Program-made: the position numbers and the translations under genes
NCBI GenBank assembly: GCA_022842595.1
Contig: JALHPF010000010.1
Span: 85,184-149,183 of the forward strand
Reading direction: 5' to 3'
Source of the DNA: Rubrivivax sp.
Lineage (GTDB): Bacteria; Pseudomonadota; Gammaproteobacteria; Burkholderiales; Burkholderiaceae_C
DNA: 64,000 bases
Shown: positions 6,125-15,226 of the stretch, piece by piece
Layout: each line of letters begins with the position of its first letter
How positions within the stretch are numbered: the stretch's first letter is position 1
The notes under the pieces: model-generated
Told to the model about the DNA's origin: nothing
Seen by the model: only the letters and a program-made list of their open reading frames with translations
Database searches by the model: none

Positions 6125-8938
6125 TCAATTCACCGCCTTGAGAAGAGTGCCCGCGTCCCTGGCGTAAGCAGTACCGGCACCGAGACGGACCGCCGCTTCC
6201 AGTTCCTCGCGAGCCTCGACCTTGCGCCCCTGCTGTGCCAGAACGGCGCCCAGGTAGTAACGGATGCCGGCATGCGACGGGTCGCGCAACCGGGCGTCGC
6301 GCAGCAACTGCAGTGCGCGGTCCGCCTTGCCGGCATGGAAGGCGGCCCAGCCCGTGGTGCCCAGGACGTAGGCGACGTCGGGCTTGAGCTTGAGGGCACG
6401 GTCGGCGACTTCGAGCGCCGAAGGGTCCTTCAGGTCCACCAGGACGACGGCCAGGTTGTTCAGCGTCTCGGCATCGTTCGGGAGTTGGCGGACGAGCCTT
6501 TCGTAGGCCGTGCGCGCAGCCGCCAGATTCCCCACCCGTGCTTCCGCGTCACCCAGCGCACGCCACACCGCAGCGTCGTCGGGGCGGCTGCGCAACCAGT
6601 CGCTGGCCAGCGACATCGCAGCAGGCCGCTGCGCCGATTCGAGTGCGCCGAACAGACGCAGCAGGCTTTGCGTCGACTGCTCCACTGCGTGTGCGCGCCG
6701 GTAGGACTCGACCGCGGCGGGAAGCTGCTTGCGATACATCGCGACATCGCCCAGCAGGGCGTGCCCCAGCCCCGACTTGGGATGGCTGGCCAGGACGCTG
6801 CGCGCCATCGCCTCGGCCTTCGCCGGATCACCCTGGATCAGATAGACGTTTGAACGGAGCACGCGGGCGCGCAGGTGCTCGGGCCGCTCGGACAGCGCCT
6901 TGTCCAGCGCGTGCGCGGCGCCGGTCGGGTTGCCGGCCCGCGCCTGCAGGTCGCCAATCTGCGTCAACGCGGCGGCGTCGTACGACGCCACCGTGGTCGC
7001 GCGAGTCAATACCGTCCGGGCTTCGGTGAACTCCTTGTTCGCCAGCTGCACACGCGCGGTGGCCAGCAGCACGGCCAGGGTCTCTGGCGCCTTGCCCTGC
7101 AGGCGGGCCACGGCTGGCCGGGCCAGGTCCGGCCGGCCGCGCGCCAGATGGAAGTCGACCAGCTGCAAGGTCGGCCCCAGCCGTTGCCCGCTGTTGTCGT
7201 CGGCACGCTGCAGCCAGCGCAATGCTTCATCGGCATCGCCACGGGCACTGGACAGGCGCGCCATTTCGATCGCGTAGTCGGTGTTCTTCTCGTCCTTGGC
7301 GAGCAGCGCCGTCAGCCGCTTCAGCGCCGGGTCGAACTGCTTGAAGTCGATCTCGATGCGCGCCAGGTTCAGCATCGGCTCGGCAAAGGCGGGGGCGAGC
7401 TTCAGCGCCTGCTCGAACGCCGCGCGCGCGGCGGGCACGTCGCCCTTCGCGGCCCGCGCCGAGCCGACGAGGTTGGCCAGTTGGGCGTCGCTTGGCCGGC
7501 GCTTGAACAACGCATCGGCAATCTCGACGGCGCGTGCGGCCTGGCCGCTGGCGATGTACAGGTTGGCAAGTACCGCACCGGCCTGGATCTGTCCGGGATC
7601 GCGTTTGTAGACCGCCTCGAGTTCGGACACCCCGGTCTGCAACTTGCCGGAATTGACGAGGCTGATGCCCATCAGTGCGCGCATCGCCGTGTCATCGGAC
7701 TTCTTCAAGCCCTGGTCGGCGAGCTGCGCGGCTCGGGCGAAGCGGCCCGCCGACATCAGCGTCGCGGTCTGCAGGGCGCGGGCCTGCGTATCGTCGGGCT
7801 GCCGGCTGAGGTAGTTGTCCAGCGTCTCGATGGCCTTGTCGAGGCTCGACTCCCGCAGGTAGATGCGGGCGAGCAGCTTCGCGACCGGGCTGTCCGGCGC
7901 CTGGCCGACCACGGCCTCCAGGTAGGGCTGGGCCTTCACGAACTGGTCCAGACCGAAGTGGGACATGCCCCCCAGCATGAGCAGTTGGGGGCGGAATTTG
8001 AGCCTTTCGATCGGGATCGGGTCGATGAGGTTGGTGACTTCGGCCAGCAACTTCTTCGCTTCGGCACGGTCGCCGCGCGCTTCGGCGAGCAGGGCCCCGA
8101 GGTAGGTGGCGCGGGGGTCGGAAGGGCTCACCTGCCGCGCCGCCTTGACGTCCTTCGCGGCTTGCTCGGCCTGGCCCAGGTCGAGGTAGATGCCGGCGCG
8201 GGCGACCAGAGCATCGCCATGGTCTGCCTTCAGCTGCAGCGTGCGCGTGTACAAGGCCAGCGCCTGCTTCAAGTCGCCGCGGACATGGGCGACCGTGGCC
8301 TGTTGGTAGGCAGCGCGAGGGGACAGCGGATCCAGCGCCACGGCCTTGTCGGCAGCCGTGCGCGCTTCGGCCAGTTGTCGAGCGCGGATGCGGATCGGCA
8401 CCTCGGCAGCCCAGGCATCCGCGCCGCCGACGTCGACCGAGCGCGCCTCTTCCAGGAACTTCAGCGCGTCGCGGGTCTGGCCGGTGTCGCTGGCGGCCGC
8501 GGCCTTGAGCAGCAGCAGCTTCGATTTCAGATCGGCGGGCAGACCCCCGTGGCTGAAGCGCGCCTGCGACAGCAGCAGCTCGGGGTTGCCCTGGGCGGTG
8601 ACCGCTTCGGCCAGTGGCAACACCACCTCGATGGGATTCACCCCCAGTTTCAGCGCCTCGCTGAAGGCCGCTTCAGCTGCCGAAGCCTCGCCCTGGGCCA
8701 GCAGGGCCTTGCCCAGCAGCATATGCACGGCGAGCTGCTTGTTGTCGATCTTCAGCGAATTCTTCAGCTGGATGACCGCGCCGGCGTTGTCCTTTTTCTC
8801 GAAGCGCACGAGTGCATCTTCATAAAAGCGGGCCGCCTGGGTGTTGGTCGACTGCGCCAGCAAGGGCAAGGAACTGGCGCCCAGCAGCACGCCCAGCAGC
8901 AGGGCGAATGCGATTCGGGGTGGGCGGGATTCAGGCAT
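6125..8938 (-). CDS. prsT: PEP-CTERM system TPR-repeat protein PrsT-like
   Basis: 937 residues of tandem tetratricopeptide repeats (about twenty or more), matching the large TPR protein found beside exosortase and exopolysaccharide genes. An N-terminal hydrophobic segment (ALLLGVLLGASSLPLLAQS) is a signal peptide. Family members are commonly annotated as lipoproteins, but I see no cysteine at the expected cleavage site, so this copy is probably periplasmic and not lipid-anchored. I chose ATG 8938; the open frame extends to 9010, but that adds a basic stretch ahead of the signal peptide. It is thought to act as a scaffold in the sorting or polysaccharide export machinery. It lies upstream of the PEP-CTERM substrate on the same strand. 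Confidence 0.85.
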   Translation of the reverse strand: MPESRPPRIAFALLLGVLLGASSLPLLAQSTNTQAARFYEDALVRFEKKDNAGAVIQLKNSLKIDNKQLAVHMLLGKALLAQGEASAAEAAFSEALKLGVNPIEVVLPLAEAVTAQGNPELLLSQARFSHGGLPADLKSKLLLLKAAAASDTGQTRDALKFLEEARSVDVGGADAWAAEVPIRIRARQLAEARTAADKAVALDPLSPRAAYQQATVAHVRGDLKQALALYTRTLQLKADHGDALVARAGIYLDLGQAEQAAKDVKAARQVSPSDPRATYLGALLAEARGDRAEAKKLLAEVTNLIDPIPIERLKFRPQLLMLGGMSHFGLDQFVKAQPYLEAVVGQAPDSPVAKLLARIYLRESSLDKAIETLDNYLSRQPDDTQARALQTATLMSAGRFARAAQLADQGLKKSDDTAMRALMGISLVNSGKLQTGVSELEAVYKRDPGQIQAGAVLANLYIASGQAARAVEIADALFKRRPSDAQLANLVGSARAAKGDVPAARAAFEQALKLAPAFAEPMLNLARIEIDFKQFDPALKRLTALLAKDEKNTDYAIEMARLSSARGDADEALRWLQRADDNSGQRLGPTLQLVDFHLARGRPDLARPAVARLQGKAPETLAVLLATARVQLANKEFTEARTVLTRATTVASYDAAALTQIGDLQARAGNPTGAAHALDKALSERPEHLRARVLRSNVYLIQGDPAKAEAMARSVLASHPKSGLGHALLGDVAMYRKQLPAAVESYRRAHAVEQSTQSLLRLFGALESAQRPAAMSLASDWLRSRPDDAAVWRALGDAEARVGNLAAARTAYERLVRQLPNDAETLNNLAVVLVDLKDPSALEVADRALKLKPDVAYVLGTTGWAAFHAGKADRALQLLRDARLRDPSHAGIRYYLGAVLAQQGRKVEAREELEAAVRLGAGTAYARDAGTLLKAVN

Positions 8939-9064
8939 CTTCACGGCACGAATGCTAGAGCGGCGCTGACGCTGGGAGTGCCGAAGGGCGTCAAGCATTC
9001 CGCGATGCACGTGCGAAGTTGCGTCCGAACCCCGTGAATGTGGGGTGCTGCGTGCGAGGACGGA

Positions 9065-9679
9065 TTACTTCTCGATGCGCATCAGGCCGCTCGGCAGCAC
9101 CTTCACCCGTGCGAGGCAGAGACCCTTGCCCTCGGTGAACTGGTCGAGTTCGGCCATGCTGCAACGGTCGCCGCCGTTGACCAGGACGCGACCGATATCG
9201 TCGCAGACGATGCCGGTGAAGTCGACGGTGCGCGTCTGCGCGTCACCGGGGCGCAGGCCCAGGAAGGACGTGCTCATCGTCTGGTAGACGACGCCGTCGG
9301 GGCGCAGGGCGGACAGAAACGGCACGAGATTGCCGATCGGGTACGGCAGCTTGTTCTCGAGCTTCAGCGACAAACGGCACCCCAGGCCCTGCGTCTCGCG
9401 CCGCAGCAGGCTCAATTCGGCCTGGACCGAGGGCTCGGCGGCACTGGCGGCAGCGCCCGGCGGAACCGCGGCGTCGGCGTAGCGCCAGGTGCCATCGTCC
9501 TTCAGGATCACCTTGCGGCCTTCAGGAGTCATCACTTCGATGTCGGCGGCAACGGCCGTGCCGGTCACTCCTAGCAGGGTGGCCGTCAGTGACGCGAAGA
9601 GCAGTCTTCCAGCCGCGAGCCGGATTCGAGCACTGGGGCAGTCGGACTTCGCTGTGCGAAAAAATCGAGGGATGCGCAT
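9065..9679 (-). CDS. Exported hypothetical protein with a KDDGTW motif
   Basis: 204 residues. An N-terminal signal peptide ends near AVAADIE and is followed by GRKVILKDDGTWRYAD, a short motif that recurs in small exported proteins of the DUF3157 type. Three cysteines follow (LGCRL, IVCDD, DRCSM, plus GLCLA near the end). I chose ATG 9679, which places the hydrophobic segment 20-30 residues from the start; the open frame upstream is longer but non-secretory. The function is unknown. It sits between the FeeM-like gene and prsT on the same strand, so it may belong to the exosortase locus. Confidence 0.65.
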   Translation of the reverse strand: MRIPRFFRTAKSDCPSARIRLAAGRLLFASLTATLLGVTGTAVAADIEVMTPEGRKVILKDDGTWRYADAAVPPGAAASAAEPSVQAELSLLRRETQGLGCRLSLKLENKLPYPIGNLVPFLSALRPDGVVYQTMSTSFLGLRPGDAQTRTVDFTGIVCDDIGRVLVNGGDRCSMAELDQFTEGKGLCLARVKVLPSGLMRIEK

Positions 9680-9850
9680 GGCCAGGGTCGGGCGTTGGAG
9701 ATGCCCTATTACATGCCATGCGCGATGCAGCCGCAGCGAGGAAATCACGCGGAAGGCGTGAAGCACGACAGCGCCTCCAGAGGGGCGCCGATCGGCGAAA
9801 GTCCCGACAAAGCCCGCGATCGCGTTGCCTGTCCGGGCGCCGCCGCCCAT

Positions 9851-10621
9851 TCAGTTCATGGACAGCGATGCAGCAGGCTGCGCCCCCATCAGGCGGGAGA
9901 TGATGCCTTCCTGTTCGTGCGCGGCGAACGCAAAGGGGTACAGCGAGCGCTCGGTCGCCGCCAGTTCCGGCCGGCCCGCCAACTTGGCAATCTGCTCGGT
10001 GATGTGGCTGAAGGGCAGCGCCAACAGCACCGCCGGGGCGTCGACGAAACGGTTGGTCCTTTCCTCGCCCACGACCTGGGCGCCCAGCATGCGCTCGTAG
10101 TACCGCACGTGCCGGGGATTCACCTCCATCAGCAGCATGTCGTAGCGGCGGATGCAATGGGCCACGATGTAGGCCACATGGAACAGTGCCGCCAGGACGC
10201 GCTTGGTGCTGAATACCGGGTCGACCGCCAGCTTGGTGAACTCACACAGCCGCAAGCCTCTATCTCGCAATGCGGCAATCTCTGTCTCGAAGACATCTTC
10301 GCAGTTCATGCCTTCCGGGCTGTCCAGACCCACGGTGATCGTGCCGATGGTGAGGCTGTTGTCGGTGGCGGTGAGCGTGATGCGGTTCGAGGTCTGATCG
10401 TTGGGCAGACTGACGATGCTGTACCCGCGCCAACCGTACCGCCGCTTCAGAAGCTGGCTGGCGGAGTCACGGCTGACGAAAGTGTCTGCGCTGCGGATCT
10501 TGAAGCATCTGCCATCCGCATGGCCAGCCATCGCCAGATCTAGACCATAGTCTTCTTCGCGGTGCTCCTGCCGCGGGGCCGCCAGCTGGGTGGCGACGAG
10601 GGAGTTCGCTTGTGGATGCAT
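9851..10621 (-). CDS. FeeM-like N-acyl amino acid synthase / GNAT-fold acyltransferase
   Basis: 256 residues from ATG 10621. The central region (ETEIAALRDRGLRLCEFTKLAVDP) and the NPRHVRYYERMLGAQ motif are typical of FeeM-type N-acyl amino acid synthases, a GNAT-fold family that joins an acyl-ACP to an amino acid. Related enzymes are frequent beside exosortase/PEP-CTERM genes. The start is not certain: no clear ribosome-binding site precedes 10621, and the frame remains open to a TTG at 10696. The neighbours downstream on the same strand are an exported hypothetical protein and prsT, supporting a role in the exosortase locus. The acyl group and amino acid are not predictable. Confidence 0.72.
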   Translation of the reverse strand: MHPQANSLVATQLAAPRQEHREEDYGLDLAMAGHADGRCFKIRSADTFVSRDSASQLLKRRYGWRGYSIVSLPNDQTSNRITLTATDNSLTIGTITVGLDSPEGMNCEDVFETEIAALRDRGLRLCEFTKLAVDPVFSTKRVLAALFHVAYIVAHCIRRYDMLLMEVNPRHVRYYERMLGAQVVGEERTNRFVDAPAVLLALPFSHITEQIAKLAGRPELAATERSLYPFAFAAHEQEGIISRLMGAQPAASLSMN

Positions 10622-10880
10622 GTTGTGACTTTGGAACGGACCGGCCTCAAGAAGGCTCCAAATATGCCGAAAAATGACGCCGTCAGATGTTTCCAAAGAT
10701 AAATTCTGCCCCCGGATGGGGGGAGTCCAGATACAAAGCCCATCTCAGAGGTAACCATATGTTGCAGAATGGCCACTCTGTGCGGTTTGCTCTGTCATGG
10801 CTCCGGCCTGCTGAGGCCAGCAGCCGCAGCCTTGGGCGTCAAGCAAAGATGCCCACCCACATTTGGCAGTCCGACGGTCC
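10622..10880. other. Intergenic region between the FeeM-like and epimerase genes
   Basis: 259 bases, locally more AT-rich than the surrounding genes. Around 10707-10722 there is a short hairpin (CCCCC-GGAT-GGGGG). This probably holds the promoter of the FeeM-like gene. I saw no convincing -24/-12 or -35/-10 pair. A 78-codon open frame on the minus strand has no family resemblance and was not called. Confidence 0.35.
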
Positions 10881-11888
<1,008 letters not shown>

Positions 11889-11976
11889 GGCTTGAATTTT
11901 CCCACGCCGGTCTGGCGGCGCTGCGCGCAGCGCTTCACGGCAGCGCCTTCTGTGGCGAGCTCAGGGGTTCAAGGGC

Positions 11977-12873
11977 TCAGCTGCGCAGGTGGCGTTCGAA
12001 GAAGGTCAGCGTGCGCTGCCAGGCCAGGCCGGCGGCGGCCGCGTCAAAGCGCGGCGTGCTGTCGTTGTGGAAGCCGTGCTGGGTGCCGGGGTAGAGATGC
12101 GCCTCGTGGCGCACGCCGGCGGCCAGCAGTGCCGTTTCATACGCCGGCCAGCCGGCGTTGATGCGCTCGTCGTTCCCCGCGTAATGCAATTGCAGCGGCG
12201 CCTTGATGCGCGGCACGTCGCCAGCTGGCGCCTGGCCGCCGTAGTACGGCACCGCGGCGGCGAGCTCGGGCCACTGCGTGGCCAGCCAGTTGGCCATGCC
12301 GCCGCCATAGCAGAAACCCACCACACCCACCCGGTGGTTCGTCTGCGGCAAACCGTGCAGGGCCAGCGCCGCGGCCAGGAAGTCCTGGCGCGATTTGGCC
12401 TGGTCCAGCTGCGTGAAGAGCTTGCGCGCGTCGTCCTCGTTGCCCGGGTAGCCGCCCAGCGGGGCCAGCGCGTCGGGTGCGAAGGCCACATAGCCAGCTA
12501 CCGCCAGCCGGCGCGCGACGTCTTCGATGTAGGGGTTCAGGCCCCGGTTCTCGTGCACCACCAGCACAGCCGGCCAGCCCTTTTCTGGCATTGCCGCAGC
12601 GGGCTGGACCAGCAGGCCACGCACCTGTCCATGGCCTTGGGCCGAAGGGAATTCAGCACGGCGCGTGCTGACGCGCACGTCGTCGGGCTTCACCTGCTGG
12701 GCCAGTGCGAACTGCGGGCTCAGCGCGGCCAGCCAGGCCGTGGCCACCGCAGCGCTGCCGGCATGGCGGCCGGCGGCGTCGAGGAAGCCACGGCGACTCA
12801 GGTCGCCATGCACGAACTGGTCGAACAGGCGCAGCACCTCGGCAGGAAAGTCCTGGGCAGTGGCTCGGGGCAT
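11977..12873 (-). CDS. Dienelactone hydrolase-family protein with Tat-like leader
   Basis: 298 residues with an alpha/beta-hydrolase fold. The nucleophile motif is GFCYGGG (Cys). The other triad members would be the Asp in YAGNDERI and the His in GTQHGFHND. The N-terminus carries DLSRRGFLDAAGRHAGS followed by a hydrophobic stretch ending FALAQQ, a twin-arginine leader, so the enzyme is probably periplasmic. Dienelactone hydrolases open lactone rings in chlorocatechol degradation, but Tat-exported relatives of this size are widespread and their substrates are unknown. The neighbour downstream on the same strand is the epimerase; upstream is a UPF0149 protein 18 bases away. Confidence 0.85.
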   Translation of the reverse strand: MPRATAQDFPAEVLRLFDQFVHGDLSRRGFLDAAGRHAGSAAVATAWLAALSPQFALAQQVKPDDVRVSTRRAEFPSAQGHGQVRGLLVQPAAAMPEKGWPAVLVVHENRGLNPYIEDVARRLAVAGYVAFAPDALAPLGGYPGNEDDARKLFTQLDQAKSRQDFLAAALALHGLPQTNHRVGVVGFCYGGGMANWLATQWPELAAAVPYYGGQAPAGDVPRIKAPLQLHYAGNDERINAGWPAYETALLAAGVRHEAHLYPGTQHGFHNDSTPRFDAAAAGLAWQRTLTFFERHLRS

Positions 12874-12891
12874 GGTCGTGTCCTTGGGGGT

Positions 12892-13518
12892 TCAGCTGGG
12901 CACAGCCGGGGCGCGGCTGGCCTGCAGCGCCAGCACCAGGTCGACGACGGCGCGGCTGAGGGCGTCGCGTTCCTTGGGGTCGGCCAGGCGTGCGCGGTCG
13001 GCGTCGCTCAGGCCAGCACCATCGCCGCCGAGCAAGGCCACCGGCACCAGCGCGGGGCCCCAGCGCGGGTCGTCGAAGAACGCACCCCAGGCCTCGCTGT
13101 CCAGCACCGCGGCTTGCAGGAAACCAGCGCACCAGTCTTCGGCGTCGACCCATTCACCGGTATCGGTCTCGGCGATGCTGAAGACCGGTTGCCAATCCTC
13201 GGGTGGGCCTTGCAGCTGCTTCTGGATGGCATGCAGATGGCGCAGCACCAGCATCGCCGCGCGCTTGCGCTGCTTCTGGCTGGGAAACGGCGCGCTGCCT
13301 TCGCCGTCGCCACCCCACACCTGCGGCAACCAGTCGGCGGTGCGCAGCCGTGCCAGCACCGGCGGGCCGACCAGAAGTGCCGTCAGGTAGCCGTCCAGCG
13401 CCTCGACGTTCATCACCTCCTCGCCAGGCAGCGCCTGCAGCAGGTCGTCGAGGGCCTCGAGCTCGGCGTCGTCGAGTGCCTGTGTGTCGAGCTGCGGGTC
13501 GTATTGCGGGTAATCCAA
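12892..13518 (-). CDS. UPF0149/YecA-like protein
   Basis: 208 residues, mainly helical and acidic. The segments LDDLLQALPGEEVMNVEALDG near the start and WCAGFLQ in the middle match the UPF0149 (YgfB/YecA) family. This copy lacks a C-terminal SEC-C zinc motif. The function of the family is not established. It lies nine bases downstream of the small 68-codon gene, so the two are probably cotranscribed. Confidence 0.75.
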   Translation of the reverse strand: MDYPQYDPQLDTQALDDAELEALDDLLQALPGEEVMNVEALDGYLTALLVGPPVLARLRTADWLPQVWGGDGEGSAPFPSQKQRKRAAMLVLRHLHAIQKQLQGPPEDWQPVFSIAETDTGEWVDAEDWCAGFLQAAVLDSEAWGAFFDDPRWGPALVPVALLGGDGAGLSDADRARLADPKERDALSRAVVDLVLALQASRAPAVPS

Positions 13519-13527
13519 GTCGGTCTT

Positions 13528-13734
13528 TCAGAAGTCCGCGCGCAGGCACGGCGGCTGGGTGAGGTCGGCGTCCACGTCCATCAGCACGCTGGCCAGTTCC
13601 AGCGTGCGCCACAGGCCGGGCGGCATCTGCAGAATGCCCTCAGGGGTCTTCGCCTGGGCAATCCAAGCACCGATTTCTGCATGCTGGGCGGGGGTCAGCA
13701 GATGGCGGCTGAGCATCTCGTCGAGTGTCTGCAC
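13528..13734 (-). CDS. Small hypothetical protein upstream of the UPF0149 gene
   Basis: 68 residues with a helical pattern (MQTLDEMLSRHLLTPAQHAEIGAW, then an IAQAKTPEG segment) and no signal peptide. Its close spacing to the UPF0149 gene, and its start facing the divergent MipA gene, make it a plausible real gene. I do not recognise a family with certainty and give no function. Confidence 0.5.
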   Translation of the reverse strand: MQTLDEMLSRHLLTPAQHAEIGAWIAQAKTPEGILQMPPGLWRTLELASVLMDVDADLTQPPCLRADF

Positions 13735-13829
13735 GGTGGCCCCAGGGCTGGCGGAAGGCGGACGGCTGACGCCGGAAGGTCACCCAGCATAGTGGCTTTG
13801 CGCCTGCACCCAGAATCCAGACTTTTTCA

Positions 13830-14681
13830 ATGCGCAACTTCCTCGCACTTCTGCCTGTTCTGTCGTGGGCCCTGTTCACGGGCCTGTCCGCGCCCGCCCG
13901 GGCCGAAACGCCTGCGCCAGCGCCGACGCCACGCCAGCTGCCGTTGTGGGAACTGGGCATTGGCGGCGCCACCGGCTCGCAGCAGGCTTACCCCGGCGCG
14001 GCAGAACAGACCACACGCACGCTGGTGCTGCCGTACGCCATCTACCGCGGGCAGTTCCTGCGCAGCGACAGCGGCACCGTGGGCCTGCGCGCGCTGCGCA
14101 CCCCGCGTTTCGAGTTCGACCTGGGGGTGGCCGGTTCACTGGGTTCGAGCTCGGCGCGCATCGAGGCACGGCGTGGCATGCCCGACCTGGGCACATTGAT
14201 CGAAGCCGGACCGCGACTGCGCTGGAACCTGTCGGGCGACGAAACCAGCGGTGGCTGGCGCATGGACCTCCCGCTGCGCGCCGTGTTCGACGTCAGCGAT
14301 GGCTTCGCGCATCGCGGCGTGGCCTTCGAACCGCGCCTGACCTATGAAAGCCGGGTGAAGGGCTGGCGCTGGTCGACCAGCGGCGGTGCCATCGTCGGCA
14401 GCCGCAGGCTCACTGACACCTTCTACGGCGTCGCACCCCAGTACGCTACCGCCGACAGGCCGGCGTTCAAGGCCCGGGCCGGGCTCATTGCCTGGCGCTT
14501 GTCGGGCAGTCTGTCGCACAGCGTCACGCCCGACCTGCGCACCTTTGCCACGCTGCGGCTGGACAGCGTGGCCGGTGCCAGCAATGCCGCCAGCCCGCTG
14601 GTGCGCGACCGCACGGGCTGGTCGGCAGGCATTGGGTTTGCGTGGACTCTGAAGAGATCGCAGCAACCGGCCTTCGACTGA
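13830..14681 (+). CDS. MipA/OmpV-family outer membrane protein
   Basis: 283 residues. A signal peptide (MRNFLALLPVLSW to APARAE) is followed by WELGIGGATGSQQAYPGA, a hallmark of MipA/OmpV proteins, and by alternating beta-strand segments ending in an aromatic-containing strand (GIGFAWTL). Family members are outer-membrane beta-barrels; MipA of E. coli scaffolds MltA and PBP1B. No murein enzyme is nearby, so the specific role is open. It is divergent from the small hypothetical gene, and the 95 bases between them should hold both promoters. Confidence 0.85.
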   Translation: MRNFLALLPVLSWALFTGLSAPARAETPAPAPTPRQLPLWELGIGGATGSQQAYPGAAEQTTRTLVLPYAIYRGQFLRSDSGTVGLRALRTPRFEFDLGVAGSLGSSSARIEARRGMPDLGTLIEAGPRLRWNLSGDETSGGWRMDLPLRAVFDVSDGFAHRGVAFEPRLTYESRVKGWRWSTSGGAIVGSRRLTDTFYGVAPQYATADRPAFKARAGLIAWRLSGSLSHSVTPDLRTFATLRLDSVAGASNAASPLVRDRTGWSAGIGFAWTLKRSQQPAFD

Positions 14682-14733
14682 AGTCCCGCGAAGCCGTCAC
14701 CTTCCGGCGGCCCCGGTGGCCTGAATCGTCTTC

Positions 14734-14823
14734 ATGTTGGGCATGGGCGTGTTCTTCGTGCGCTACTTTATCCGTCACATGCGGGAGGACGCCGACAAGG
14801 CGGCTGCCGCGACCCGGGGTTGA
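14734..14823 (+). pseudogene. 3' remnant of a DUF3149-like small membrane protein
   Basis: Twenty-nine codons encode MLGMGVFFVRYFIRHM and a charged tail, which resemble the C-terminal half of DUF3149 single-span membrane proteins. An in-frame TGA lies 12 bases upstream of the ATG, and IVF codons between them continue the family pattern, so the N-terminal half appears to have been lost through a frameshift or deletion. I infer a decayed gene and not a genuine 29-residue protein. Confidence 0.5.
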
Positions 14824-14850
14824 CGACGCAGCCTTCTCGGAGGAATCCCC

Positions 14851-15202
14851 ATGCCACTGGCAACCGACACCTATCGCGCATTGAGGCAAGCCGTCTCGAC
14901 CGAGTTGGCCAGCCTCGGAACCAGCACGCCCGACGTGATGAAAGCGTTGGGCGATCTCGGCCGTGCCGCAACGGCCGAAGGCGCGCTCGACGAGAAGACC
15001 AAGGAGCTGAGCGTGGCGGTGCGCTGCGACCCGTGCGTCGGTTCTCACACCCAGAGGCGCTGGCCAAGCTGGGCGCCACGCGCCAGGGAAGTCGACGAGA
15101 CCCTCGGTGTGGCCATCTACAGGGGTGGAGGGCCCGTCCCTGATGGACGCCGCCAGCGCCACGAAGGCCTTCGACGAGTTCGCCGGCACAGCCAAGGGCT
15201 GA
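14851..15202 (+). pseudogene. Frameshifted AhpD-like carboxymuconolactone decarboxylase-family gene
   Basis: A strong GGAGGA ribosome-binding site precedes ATG 14851. The first frame encodes an AhpD-like N-terminus through LDEKTKEL and the CDPC redox pair. The family pattern then continues in a second frame (ALAKLGATRQ), returns to the first (EVDETLGVAIY) and ends in the third (PSLMDAASATKAFDEFAG, stop at 15202). At least three indels are needed, and about five codons before the CDPC are also missing relative to the family. The intact product would be a peroxidase-like alkylhydroperoxidase-fold protein. Several independent lesions favour a pseudogene over a single sequencing error. Confidence 0.7.
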
Positions 15203-15226
15203 ACGGCGTCGCTTCGCCCGCCGATG

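Noticed and set aside
6875..9037. Long plus-strand open frame opposite prsT
   Set aside because: It is an antisense shadow of GC-rich codon usage, with no recognisable protein features.
9690..9720. Possible sigma-54 element upstream of the KDDGTW gene
   Set aside because: The spacing between GG and GC is 11, one base too long.
10540..10776. 78-codon minus-strand open frame overlapping the FeeM-like gene start
   Set aside because: No similarity, no ribosome-binding site and overlap with a supported gene in another frame.
11989..14199. Long plus-strand open frame opposite the hydrolase and UPF0149 genes
   Set aside because: Overlaps three well-supported genes and has no motif of its own.
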